Shown piece by piece: positions 5,415 through 11,271 of a stretch of DNA of 14,989 bases. The position numbers and the translations under genes were made by a program. The stretch is taken from assembly GCA_036495525.1 (NCBI GenBank), contig DASXMR010000075.1, forward strand, positions 1 to 14,989. Direction: 5' to 3'. A model generated the notes under the pieces. It worked only from the letters and a program-made list of their open reading frames with translations. It had not been told where the DNA came from and made no database searches. The stretch comes from DASXMR01 sp036495525 (GTDB taxonomy: Bacteria; Actinomycetota; Actinomycetes; Streptosporangiales; Streptosporangiaceae). Within the stretch, counting starts at the first letter, position 1, and each line of letters starts with the position of its first letter.

Positions 5415-6052
5415 GGACGGGGCCGCCTACCAGGAGCTGCGGCCGCTGAGGTTCTCGAGACCCTGTCACCGGTGGAGCGCGGTGCTCCTGCTGCTGGAAG
5501 TGTCCTGGTGGATGCCGGGGTGACCGCCCGGGCTACCGCGAAACCGCCCTCGGGAGCGACCGCGGTAGCCAGGACGGCCGGCAGGCAGCGGCGCGCCGGC
5601 GCCGGCTTGAGCAGCATGGCGATCGCCATCCAGAAGCCGGCCGAGCTGAGCGTCACCATCAGGGTGGTCAGCGCCTTCTCGTCATAGTGCCTGGCGGCCC
5701 TGGCGAAGACCTCGTCCGGTACCCGCTCCTCGCCACGCGGGGCCGGCTGGAACACGGCATCGGTGAGCGCAAGCGCGGCGCGCTCGGCGTCGGTGAAGTA
5801 AGGCGCGTCCCACCAGCTCGCCACCGTGGCGATCCGCTCCTCGGACTCACCGGCCTTGCGCAGGTCCGCTGAGTGCCGGGCCACCTGATAGGTGTTGCCG
5901 ACGATCTGAGCGGACCGCAGGTAGATCAGGCTGATCGTGGTCGGTGGCACAGAGCCATTCCCGGTGGCCTTCACCAGCGCGCCCGCTACCTGCTGGATCT
6001 CGGGCACGAGCGCGTTGGCGTCGGATATCCGCATTCCCACGTTGTCCTCCAT
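5132..6052 (-). CDS. Carboxymuconolactone decarboxylase (AhpD-like) family protein with read-through C-terminus
   Basis: The first ~152 residues follow the CMD/AhpD-like family: TTISLIYLRSAQIVGNTYQVARHSADLRKAGESEERI, then WWDAPYFTDAERAALALTDAV, then VPDEVFARAARHYDEKALTTLMVTL. Enzymatic relatives carry CxxC followed by His; here that stretch is NTYQVARH, so both cysteines are missing and only the histidine remains. Thiol peroxidase chemistry is therefore doubtful. Family proteins should end near 5597, but no stop occurs until 5132, so about 150 extra low-complexity residues run through a hairpin (5531-5570) and antisense to the epimerase end. A lost stop or frameshift near 5590 is likely. Start is uncertain: ATG 6052, ATG 6034 (GGAGG eleven bases upstream) or GTG 6106 (possibly leaderless from the ECF-like promoter). 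It lies downstream of the intact sigma gene. Confidence 0.7.
   Translation of the reverse strand: MEDNVGMRISDANALVPEIQQVAGALVKATGNGSVPPTTISLIYLRSAQIVGNTYQVARHSADLRKAGESEERIATVASWWDAPYFTDAERAALALTDAVFQPAPRGEERVPDEVFARAARHYDEKALTTLMVTLSSAGFWMAIAMLLKPAPARRCLPAVLATAVAPEGGFAVARAVTPASTRTLPAAGAPRSTGDRVSRTSAAAAPGRRPRPQAAWSRPAPATADSPAQAGNPSRQLGYRSDQPSSRLACSFDSPLSSVIMETTPSPASKRPSHAGTCIGGLAPRHSARYGSHCATGAGSSSTTL
5448..5523 (+). pseudogene. Frameshifted relic of an ECF sigma factor region 4
   Basis: Downstream of the epimerase stop and in the same frame, the sequence reads EVLETLSPVER. Moving the frame at the next bases (near 5480) gives VLLLLEVSW. Joined, this is LSPVER-(A)VLLLLEV, the opening of sigma region 4 in ECF factors (consensus LSPxERAVLLLREV). 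The helix-turn-helix that should follow is gone and a TGA ends the frame at 5523. About 25 residues with one frameshift remain. It could be chance, but the match continues across the shift and a second sigma region 4 piece lies upstream of the same epimerase. Confidence 0.45.
5531..5570. terminator. Bidirectional hairpin between epimerase and CMD-like gene
   Basis: ggctaccgcg (5531-5540) and cgcggtagcc (5561-5570) are perfect 10-base arms around a 20-base loop. The position, after the epimerase and just past where CMD homology stops, is that of a shared convergent terminator. It lies inside the read-through tail of the CMD-like frame, which argues that this tail was not originally coding. Confidence 0.55.
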
Positions 6053-6112
6053 GCTGATCGAGGCTGGCCCGGGCCCGGCCCCTGCGTCGAGCCCGGGAGT
6101 TGTCACCTCTTG

Positions 6113-6139
6113 GACACAGCACGAGCCAGTCCTGTGACA
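6113..6139 (-). promoter_or_regulatory. ECF-type promoter upstream of the CMD-like gene
   Basis: The minus strand reads TGTCACA, exactly 16 bases, TGTC. The published ECF41 promoter is TGTCACA-N16-CGTC (from memory), so the -35 and spacing agree fully and the -10 differs in one base. The predicted start, near 6106, coincides with a possible leaderless GTG. Confidence 0.6.
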
Positions 6140-6178
6140 GCCGGCCCCGGAGCCGACTGAGCCTCAGCCAGGCGGACT

Positions 6179-6203
6179 GCCCGGCGGTCAGCTACCGCCG
6201 GGC
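6179..6203 (-). terminator. Terminator hairpin of the ECF sigma gene
   Basis: gcccggcggt (6179-6188) and accgccgggc (6194-6203) form a perfect 10-base stem with a CAGCT loop. It begins five bases beyond the TGA of the sigma gene. It lies between that gene and the CMD promoter, so the CMD-like gene probably has its own transcript. Confidence 0.6.
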
Positions 6204-6208
6204 TAGGG

Positions 6209-7234
6209 TCAGCTGCCCGGCGGGCCGGGCAGCGATCGAGGCAGCCCGAACGCGGGAAGCGTGCCGTTCTCGAAGCGCGTCAGCGCGCAGATCCGGTCGC
6301 CGGCCAGGGTCAGCACGAACAAGCCGGTGCCATGCCGGATGCCACCAGGAGCGCTCAGGTAGGCGCCGAATGCGGGCTGACCGTTAGCCCTGGCCGGCAC
6401 CAGGTCCTGCCGGCGGCCAGCGCCGAAGAGCGTGGCGCAGAATCGCGCCACGGCGTCGCGGCCGTGGTACTCCAGCCGTAGCGGCGGCATGGACATGAAG
6501 ACGTCGTCGGCCAGCAGCGCCACCAGCGCATCGACGTCGGCGCTCTGCCACGCCCTGGTGAAGCTGGCCACGATGGCGTTCTCGGCAGCTGACCCGGCGG
6601 CGGGCGGCGGCTGATGGCCGGCCATCGCCAGCTGGCGCTGCTGCAGGCTGGCCCGTGCCCGCTTGAGCGCGCTCTTGACCGACTCCACGGTCGTATCCAG
6701 CATTCCCGCCACCTCGCTGGCGCGAAATCCGAGGACGTCACGCAGGATGAGCACGGCGAGCTGGCGGGGCGGCAGCAGCTGAAGCGCGGTGACGAAGGCG
6801 AGCGAGATGGACTCGGCCTGCTCGTACCTGGCCTCCGGGCCGAGCGGCACGCTGATCGCGCCCTCGAGCAGGGTGTCGGGATACGGCTCGAGCCAGACGA
6901 CTTCACCGAGCCGGGTTGGCTGAGGCGGCTCGACGCCCGGGATGTCCCACTCCTTGGCCTCGCGCCTGCTGGCTGAGCGGAGCGTGCTCAGGCACCTGTT
7001 GGTGGCGATCCGGTAGAGCCAGGTACGCAGCGAGGCGCGGCCGTCGAAGTCCCCGATGCCTCGCCACGCGGACAGCATGACGTCCTGCAGGGCATCCTCG
7101 GCGTCCTGGAACGAGCCGAGCATCCGGTAGCAGTGCACTTGCAGCTCGCGGCGATGCGGCTCGGTCAGCGCCCGGAACGCCTCGCCATCCCCGCCCCGCG
7201 CCCTGCTGATCAGGTCAGCTCGCGCCGATTCCAT
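6209..7234 (-). CDS. ECF RNA polymerase sigma factor, SigG-like, with C-terminal SnoaL-like domain
   Basis: This 341-residue protein is a full-length ECF factor. Region 2 (about 15-85) contains EPHRRELQVHCYRMLGSFQDAEDALQDVMLSAW, then LRTWLYRIATNRCLSTLR. The linker WLEPYPDTLLEG and region 4 (about 138-197; LQLLPPRQLAVLILRDVLGFRASEVAGMLD) are typical of the SigG/TIGR02960 group. Residues about 216-325 are a SnoaL/NTF2-like fold; in related ECF41 factors this extension replaces an anti-sigma factor and tunes activity. The ATG at 7234 follows GAAGGAGG by eight bases; an earlier in-frame start at 7312 lacks such a site. It is divergent from the reductase gene and upstream of the CMD-like gene. No anti-sigma gene is adjacent, consistent with self-contained control. 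The inducing signal is unknown. Confidence 0.9.
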   Translation of the reverse strand: MESARADLISRARGGDGEAFRALTEPHRRELQVHCYRMLGSFQDAEDALQDVMLSAWRGIGDFDGRASLRTWLYRIATNRCLSTLRSASRREAKEWDIPGVEPPQPTRLGEVVWLEPYPDTLLEGAISVPLGPEARYEQAESISLAFVTALQLLPPRQLAVLILRDVLGFRASEVAGMLDTTVESVKSALKRARASLQQRQLAMAGHQPPPAAGSAAENAIVASFTRAWQSADVDALVALLADDVFMSMPPLRLEYHGRDAVARFCATLFGAGRRQDLVPARANGQPAFGAYLSAPGGIRHGTGLFVLTLAGDRICALTRFENGTLPAFGLPRSLPGPPGS

Positions 7235-7290
7235 CCTGGCCGCCTCCTTCACCTCCGCGGTTCCATCCTGTACGGACGCCCGCCGCTGGC

Positions 7291-7377
7291 CGAAAGGGGC
7301 GGTCGGCGGCACTGGCAGTGCGCGCCTGGCGGGCGGCAGCCAGCTGGGCAGGGGCCACCGGCCAGCGCCCCCTTTCG
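7291..7377. repeat. Inverted repeat in the sigma/reductase divergent region
   Basis: CGAAAGGGG (7291-7299) recurs as its exact reverse complement CCCCTTTCG (7369-7377), 69 bases apart between the two divergent starts. A TGACGTCA palindrome lies at 7386-7393, about 40 bases before the reductase start. They may be regulator sites; no known operator is recognised. Confidence 0.35.
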
Positions 7378-7433
7378 CCCCGCGGTGACGTCAAGACCTT
7401 CGACAGCCGATCAGGCAGTGAGGGAGAACCGAC

Positions 7434-8012
7434 ATGGGAAAGATCATCATCAGCGAGAACGTGACGCTCGACGGCGTCATTCAGGACGCGACCGCCGGGA
7501 GCAGCTTCCGTCACGCTGGCTGGTTCGACCGGAGCCTCGGCCAGGACCGGGCAGCATGGGCGGACGCCGAGTTCCAGGAGGCCAGGAGTGCTGAGGCGCT
7601 GCTGCTCGGCCGGCGGACCTACGAGTACTTCGTCGCGGTGGGCTGGCAGTCCCGGCCTGGCGCGTGGGCTGACACGCTGCGAAGCCTGCCCAAGTACGTC
7701 GTGTCGGCGACCCTCGACGAGCTCAGCTGGGACAACACGACCGTCCTGGCCGGCGACTTCGCAGCGGTGGTCTCGGAGCTCAAGGACAAGCTGGACGGAG
7801 ACATCGTCGTCTACGGCAGCGGCCAGCTCGCGCACGCGCTGATCGAGCACGATCTGGCCGACGAAGTACGGCTGATGGTCTTCCCGTGCGTTCTCGGGGA
7901 TGGCGAGCGCCTCTTCGCCGCGCTGAGCGACGAGAAGGCCATGCGCCTGGCCGGCACCCGTACGGTAGGCAATGGCCTGGTCCACCTGACTTACCGCGCC
8001 GCAGCCGCCTAG
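7434..8012 (+). CDS. Dihydrofolate reductase / RibD C-terminal-like oxidoreductase
   Basis: This 192-residue protein has the RibD_C/DHFR-like fold: MGKIIISENVTLDGVIQDA at the start, EALLLGRRTYEYF (54-66), KYVVSATL (87-94), DIVVYGSGQLAHALIEHDLADE (123-144) and FPCVLGDGERLF (150-161). The family binds NADPH; many stand-alone actinobacterial members have no known substrate, and this one need not reduce folate or riboflavin intermediates. Length is normal. The ATG at 7434 follows GGGAGAACCGAC, with GGGAG six bases upstream. The gene is divergent from the ECF sigma gene; related reductases are often found beside such sigma factors, so joint control is plausible. No TGTCACA-type promoter precedes it. 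It ends 40 bases from the convergent GNAT gene. Confidence 0.86.
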   Translation: MGKIIISENVTLDGVIQDATAGSSFRHAGWFDRSLGQDRAAWADAEFQEARSAEALLLGRRTYEYFVAVGWQSRPGAWADTLRSLPKYVVSATLDELSWDNTTVLAGDFAAVVSELKDKLDGDIVVYGSGQLAHALIEHDLADEVRLMVFPCVLGDGERLFAALSDEKAMRLAGTRTVGNGLVHLTYRAAAA

Positions 8013-8052
8013 CGCCGGGGTGCAGCCGCCGGGCAGCGCAGCGGCAGGACTG

Positions 8053-8637
8053 TCAGCGCACCTGTTCGCGGGAGAGCTCGAAGAGCTCAAGCGTGGCCCC
8101 GTAGTACCGGTCTGTCTGGCCAAGGTGGCGCATGCCCAGGCGGCGGCATACCTGCCGGGAACGCTGGTTGTCCGGGTCGGTGACGGCGTGCACGCGGTCG
8201 AGCACCGGCCTGGCCGGCCGGCTCGCCCGGGCCGGCCCGATCAGGTCCTTGCCCGCCTGCTCCAGGCCGAAGGCCAGGGCGATCGCGCCGCGCCCGGCCT
8301 CGGTGGCATAGCCAGCGCCCCAGTGATCGGGGTTCAGGTGCCAGCCGATCTCCACCGCCTGGCCGTCTCCCGGCAGCGGTGACAGCAGTACCGCGCCGGC
8401 GACCTGGCCGGTGGCCCGCAGCTCAAGCGCCCACAGCCCGTACTGCGGCGTCAGCTCGCGGCTGGCGATCCGCCGGCCGAGTACCTGCCGCATCTGCGCG
8501 AGGGACTCGACGGGCCGCCGCGGGTGCGCGCCGAGCCAGCGGGCCACCTCGTCCCGGCCGTAGATCGCGAAGGCTGCTTCGGCGTCGGCGGCCGCCCAGT
8601 CCCTGGCGATGAGCCTGGGCGTCGTGAAGTGCTCCAT
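8053..8637 (-). CDS. GNAT-family N-acetyltransferase (RimJ/RimL type)
   Basis: This 194-residue protein begins MEHFTTPRLIARDW, the usual RimJ/RimL opening. The acetyl-CoA pyrophosphate loop is HWGAGYATEAG (residues 105-115), preceded by the strand AVEIGWHLNP. The C-terminal part has the signature DRVHAVTDPDNQRSRQVCRRLGMRHLG. About 15 residues (GKDLIGPARASRPAR, 129-143) interrupt the normally short link before that strand, a possible insertion. The substrate, protein N-terminus or small amine, is not evident. The ATG at 8637 follows AGGAAG by ten bases; another in-frame ATG at 8646 would add three residues. It lies downstream of the dha operon but is separated from it by a strong hairpin, so separate expression is likely. 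Confidence 0.85.
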   Translation of the reverse strand: MEHFTTPRLIARDWAAADAEAAFAIYGRDEVARWLGAHPRRPVESLAQMRQVLGRRIASRELTPQYGLWALELRATGQVAGAVLLSPLPGDGQAVEIGWHLNPDHWGAGYATEAGRGAIALAFGLEQAGKDLIGPARASRPARPVLDRVHAVTDPDNQRSRQVCRRLGMRHLGQTDRYYGATLELFELSREQVR

Positions 8638-8707
8638 CCGAGGCATTCTTCCTGCGACCCGGCAGCCGGGCCAGCGGGCCGGCCCATTCAGCAGCGCCAC
8701 GCACAAA

Positions 8708-8747
8708 CCGGCCCCGCGCCCGCGGCAGCGGACGGGCGCGGGACCGG
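8708..8747 (-). terminator. Strong terminator hairpin of the aldolase-dhaLK operon
   Basis: cccgcgcccg (8713-8722) and cgggcgcggg (8733-8742) form a perfect 10-base stem with a 10-base loop. After one mismatch, ccgg arms at 8708-8711 and 8744-8747 lengthen it. It starts eight bases beyond the dhaK stop. Confidence 0.65.
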
Positions 8748-8755
8748 CGATCAGC

Positions 8756-9751
8756 TCAGAATGTCCGGATGGCGATCTCAGCAGGCGCGGCGAGCAGGCC
8801 GGTGATCTCGTCGTCGAGCCTGCTCAGCGTGATGGAGGTGCCCGCCATGTCCAGCGACGTGCAGTACTCGCCGACATAGTTGCGACGCACGTTGATGCCG
8901 CGGCCGGCCAGCCGCTCGTGCGCGATCCCGTACAGCAGGTACAGCTCGCTGATCGGGGTCCCGCCCAGCCCGTTGATCATCAGCGCGACGTCGTCGCCGC
9001 TGTTGAAAGGCAAGTCGCTGACCACTGCCTCGAGCAGCTCGTCGACGATATCGTTCGCGCTGGCTAGCTTCTCCCGGCGACGGCCAGGCTCGCCGTGAAT
9101 GCCGACGCCCATCTCCATTTCGTCGTCGCCCAGCTCAAACAGCGGCGAGCCCTTGGCGGGCGGCGTGCACGAGGTCAGCGCCATCCCCATGGTCCTGGTG
9201 ACCGAGTTGACCTTGTTGCCGATCCGCACCAGCTCATCCAGGTCAGCACCCTGCTCGGAGGCCGCGCCCACCGCCTTCATCACGAAGAAGTTCCCGGCTA
9301 CGCCGCGGCGGCCGACCGTGTAAGTGGAGTCCTTCACCGCCACGTCGTCGTCCACCAGCAGCGTGCTGATCGTGATGCCGTCGGCCTCGGCCATCTCCTT
9401 GCCCATCTCGAAGGCCATCCGGTCGCCGGTGTAGTTGTTGATGATGTGCAGCACGCCCTTGGGCGTGTTCAGCAGCTTGCTGGTCTCCAGCACGTAGTCC
9501 ATCGGCGGCGCGGCGAACACGTCGCCGGGGCACGCGGCGTCCAGCATGCCCTTGCCGACCGCCATCACGTGGGCCGGCTCGTGGCCGGACCCCGACCCCT
9601 GGATGACCGACACCTTGTCATCCCTTGGCGCGTCCGCGCGCATGATCAGGTTGTACTCCGGCACGTACCTGAGGGTGTCCGGGTTGGCCAGCGCGATGCC
9701 CTTCAGCATCTCCGGGACGAACTGCTGCGGGTCGTTGACGAACTTCTTCAT
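8756..9751 (-). CDS. dhaK: Dihydroxyacetone kinase subunit DhaK
   Basis: DhaK binds dihydroxyacetone covalently while DhaL transfers phosphate to it, giving dihydroxyacetone phosphate. The 331-residue length is normal. Visible hallmarks are GSGSGHEPAH (His57 region), NNYTGDRMAFEMG with Asp110, and GVGIHGEPGRRR, whose His219 corresponds to the histidine that forms the hemiaminal with substrate. The C-terminal domain is complete. The ATG at 9751 follows GGAGGAAG by five bases; an upstream in-frame start adds only low-complexity residues. It is the last gene of the operon, 20 bases after dhaL. No dhaM gene is in the window, so the phosphate donor is uncertain. DhaK-family kinases can also act on erythrulose and other ketoses, so dihydroxyacetone is likely but not certain as substrate. 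Confidence 0.93.
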   Translation of the reverse strand: MKKFVNDPQQFVPEMLKGIALANPDTLRYVPEYNLIMRADAPRDDKVSVIQGSGSGHEPAHVMAVGKGMLDAACPGDVFAAPPMDYVLETSKLLNTPKGVLHIINNYTGDRMAFEMGKEMAEADGITISTLLVDDDVAVKDSTYTVGRRGVAGNFFVMKAVGAASEQGADLDELVRIGNKVNSVTRTMGMALTSCTPPAKGSPLFELGDDEMEMGVGIHGEPGRRREKLASANDIVDELLEAVVSDLPFNSGDDVALMINGLGGTPISELYLLYGIAHERLAGRGINVRRNYVGEYCTSLDMAGTSITLSRLDDEITGLLAAPAEIAIRTF

Positions 9752-9771
9752 GCCGCTTCCTCCATCAAATC

Positions 9772-10422
9772 TCAGGACTCGGCCGGCCGGTCCGGCCACT
9801 GATCTGCAATTGCCTCGAGCATCACGGCCACGGCCACGGCCCCGGCGTCCAGCGAGCCGATGCTCCGCTCGCCGGTGTAGCTCGCCCTGCCGCGCATCGC
9901 CTGCATGGACCTGGTCGCCTCTGCGTGCTCGCGGGCGGTGACCGCGGCGGCCCGCGCGGTCTCGGCCGGGCTCTCGCCCGTGCCGGTGCTCTTCTCGATC
10001 GCGTCGACCGCGGGCACCAGCGCGTCGAGCAGCGTCTTGTCGCCGACGTCGGAACGGCCGCGTGCCTTGATGCCCTCGATGGCGGCCCTCAGCATCGCCA
10101 CGATCTGGGCTGGCTCAAGCGTCTGCGCCTGGCCGGCCGTGGCGCCGGCCCGCAGGAACGCGGTGCCCCAGAGCGGGCCTGAGGTCCCGCCGATGCGGCT
10201 GGTGATGACGATGGCGACCTTCTTCAGGAAGGTGCCGATGTCAGCCCGGTCGAAGCTGTCCCAGTCCTGCAGCACCCGCTCGAAGCCGCGGGCCATCGAG
10301 TAGCCGAAGTCGCCGTCACCGACAACCGCGTCGAGGTCGCCGAAGTACTTCTCGTTTTCTGTCGCGACCCTGGCGATCGTGCGCACCGCGAACTCGACGT
10401 CGCCGAGGCTTGCTGCCGACAT
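9772..10422 (-). CDS. dhaL: Dihydroxyacetone kinase subunit DhaL
   Basis: DhaL carries the nucleotide and transfers phosphate to the ketose held on DhaK. The 216-residue length is normal. DLDAVVGDGDFGYSM (29-43) supplies the aspartates that bind two magnesium ions around ADP or ATP. IGGTSGPLWGTAFLRAG (77-93) and GERSIGSLDAGAVAVAVML (184-202) complete the family pattern. The ATG at 10422 follows GAGGAGT by six bases. The same frame stays open upstream through the HAD gene, but that extension is antisense-like low-complexity sequence and is rejected. The order is dhaL before dhaK, the reverse of the common dhaK-dhaL-dhaM order. The ADP-bound, PTS-driven form needs DhaM; that gene would have to be elsewhere unless ATP is used directly. 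Confidence 0.93.
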   Translation of the reverse strand: MSAASLGDVEFAVRTIARVATENEKYFGDLDAVVGDGDFGYSMARGFERVLQDWDSFDRADIGTFLKKVAIVITSRIGGTSGPLWGTAFLRAGATAGQAQTLEPAQIVAMLRAAIEGIKARGRSDVGDKTLLDALVPAVDAIEKSTGTGESPAETARAAAVTAREHAEATRSMQAMRGRASYTGERSIGSLDAGAVAVAVMLEAIADQWPDRPAES

Positions 10423-10453
10423 GATGACTCCTCGCTGGCTAGTGCTGATGCCG

Positions 10454-10477
10454 CTGGCCGGCCTGGCCGGCCTGGCG
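10454..10477. repeat. Short tandem repeat upstream of dhaL
   Basis: The nonamer CTGGCCGGC occurs twice in direct succession, followed by a partial third copy (CTGGCGG), in the 59-base gap between the HAD gene and dhaL. It may be slippage-prone or fold in the mRNA; no function is evident. Confidence 0.5.
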
Positions 10478-10481
10478 GAAG

Positions 10482-11264
10482 TTACGGCGGCAGGACGCTC
10501 GCCAGGTCGCCGAGCGTGACCCAGTCGCCGGGCGCAGCCCGGCTCCGGTTGGCCAGCACCCGCGCTCGCTCCCCGCCCGGATCCCCGAGTCCGGACAGGA
10601 CGAGCGCGGCCTCGCTGAAGTCCTCGCCTGCGGTGAAGTCGTTGACCGTGATCACGCACGTCGTGCCTGCACCGGTCGCGGCCACCAGGCCGTTGCGCGA
10701 GTCCTCGACCACCACGACGCCGCGGGCCGGCACGTCCAGCCAGCCGATAGCCAGCTGGTAGATGTCCGGGGCGGGCTTCTTGCGCGGCACGATGTCCCCG
10801 GCGAACACGGCGATCTTGCCGGCCTGCGCTGCGCCGACGGCTCGTTCCAGGGTGGCGCGCACCGACACCTCGGCTGAGGTGGACGCGACGGCGAGCGGCC
10901 AGCCGGCCGACAGCGCCTCGGCGACCAGCCGCGCGACGCCCGGCCGGGGCGGGACCGCGCCGCTGTTCACCAGGCTGGTGTAGATCCCGGTCTTCCGGCG
11001 GTGCCAGTCGGCCACGGCATCCTGCTGGCCGCCCTGGTCGGCTGGCAGCCCGGCGGCCGCGACGAATTCGGGCGTTAGCAGGCTGGCCAGCCGCTCCTTG
11101 CCACCGCCGATGCGCAGCTTGCGCTGGTACTCTTCCTCGCTCCACCGCACTGGCAGGCCAAATTCCTCAAACATCCGGTTGAACGCGACAAGATGCCCGT
11201 ATCTCTCGGTATCGGAGAGCACTCCGTCACAGTCGAAGATCAGCGCCCTGGCAGCGGCGGACAC
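10482..11264 (-). CDS. HAD-superfamily sugar phosphatase, CbbY-like
   Basis: This 260-residue HAD subfamily I hydrolase begins ALIFDCDGVLSDTERYGH, with nucleophile Asp11 and general acid Asp13. The cap domain carries RIGGGKERL (51-59), a motif associated with CbbY-type phosphatases, which act on xylulose-1,5-bisphosphate. Motif II is the ASTS stretch near 127-130, motif III PRKKPAPD (160-167), and motif IV VVVVEDSRNGL (183-193), all intact. The likely role is removing phosphate from a sugar mono- or bisphosphate made or used by the neighbouring aldolase; Calvin-cycle genes are not seen here. The GTG at 11264 lies seven bases after the aldolase stop, and GGTGA at that stop can serve as ribosome site, so translation is probably coupled. 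A beta-phosphoglucomutase-like activity is the main alternative. Confidence 0.85.
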   Translation of the reverse strand: MSAAARALIFDCDGVLSDTERYGHLVAFNRMFEEFGLPVRWSEEEYQRKLRIGGGKERLASLLTPEFVAAAGLPADQGGQQDAVADWHRRKTGIYTSLVNSGAVPPRPGVARLVAEALSAGWPLAVASTSAEVSVRATLERAVGAAQAGKIAVFAGDIVPRKKPAPDIYQLAIGWLDVPARGVVVVEDSRNGLVAATGAGTTCVITVNDFTAGEDFSEAALVLSGLGDPGGERARVLANRSRAAPGDWVTLGDLASVLPP

Positions 11265-11271
11265 GACGCGG

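Noticed and set aside
9095..9802. Plus-strand open frame of 235 codons opposite dhaK
   Set aside because: His/Val/Arg-rich antisense translation with no family match; dhaK is complete on the other strand.
10454..10477. CRISPR-like or phase-variable repeat
   Set aside because: Only two and a part nine-base copies, intergenic, with no spacers and no effect on a reading frame.
10423..11145. Upstream extension of the dhaL frame through the HAD gene, which would make a 457-residue fusion
   Set aside because: The added part is a shadow of the HAD gene, and a good ribosome site lies before ATG 10422.
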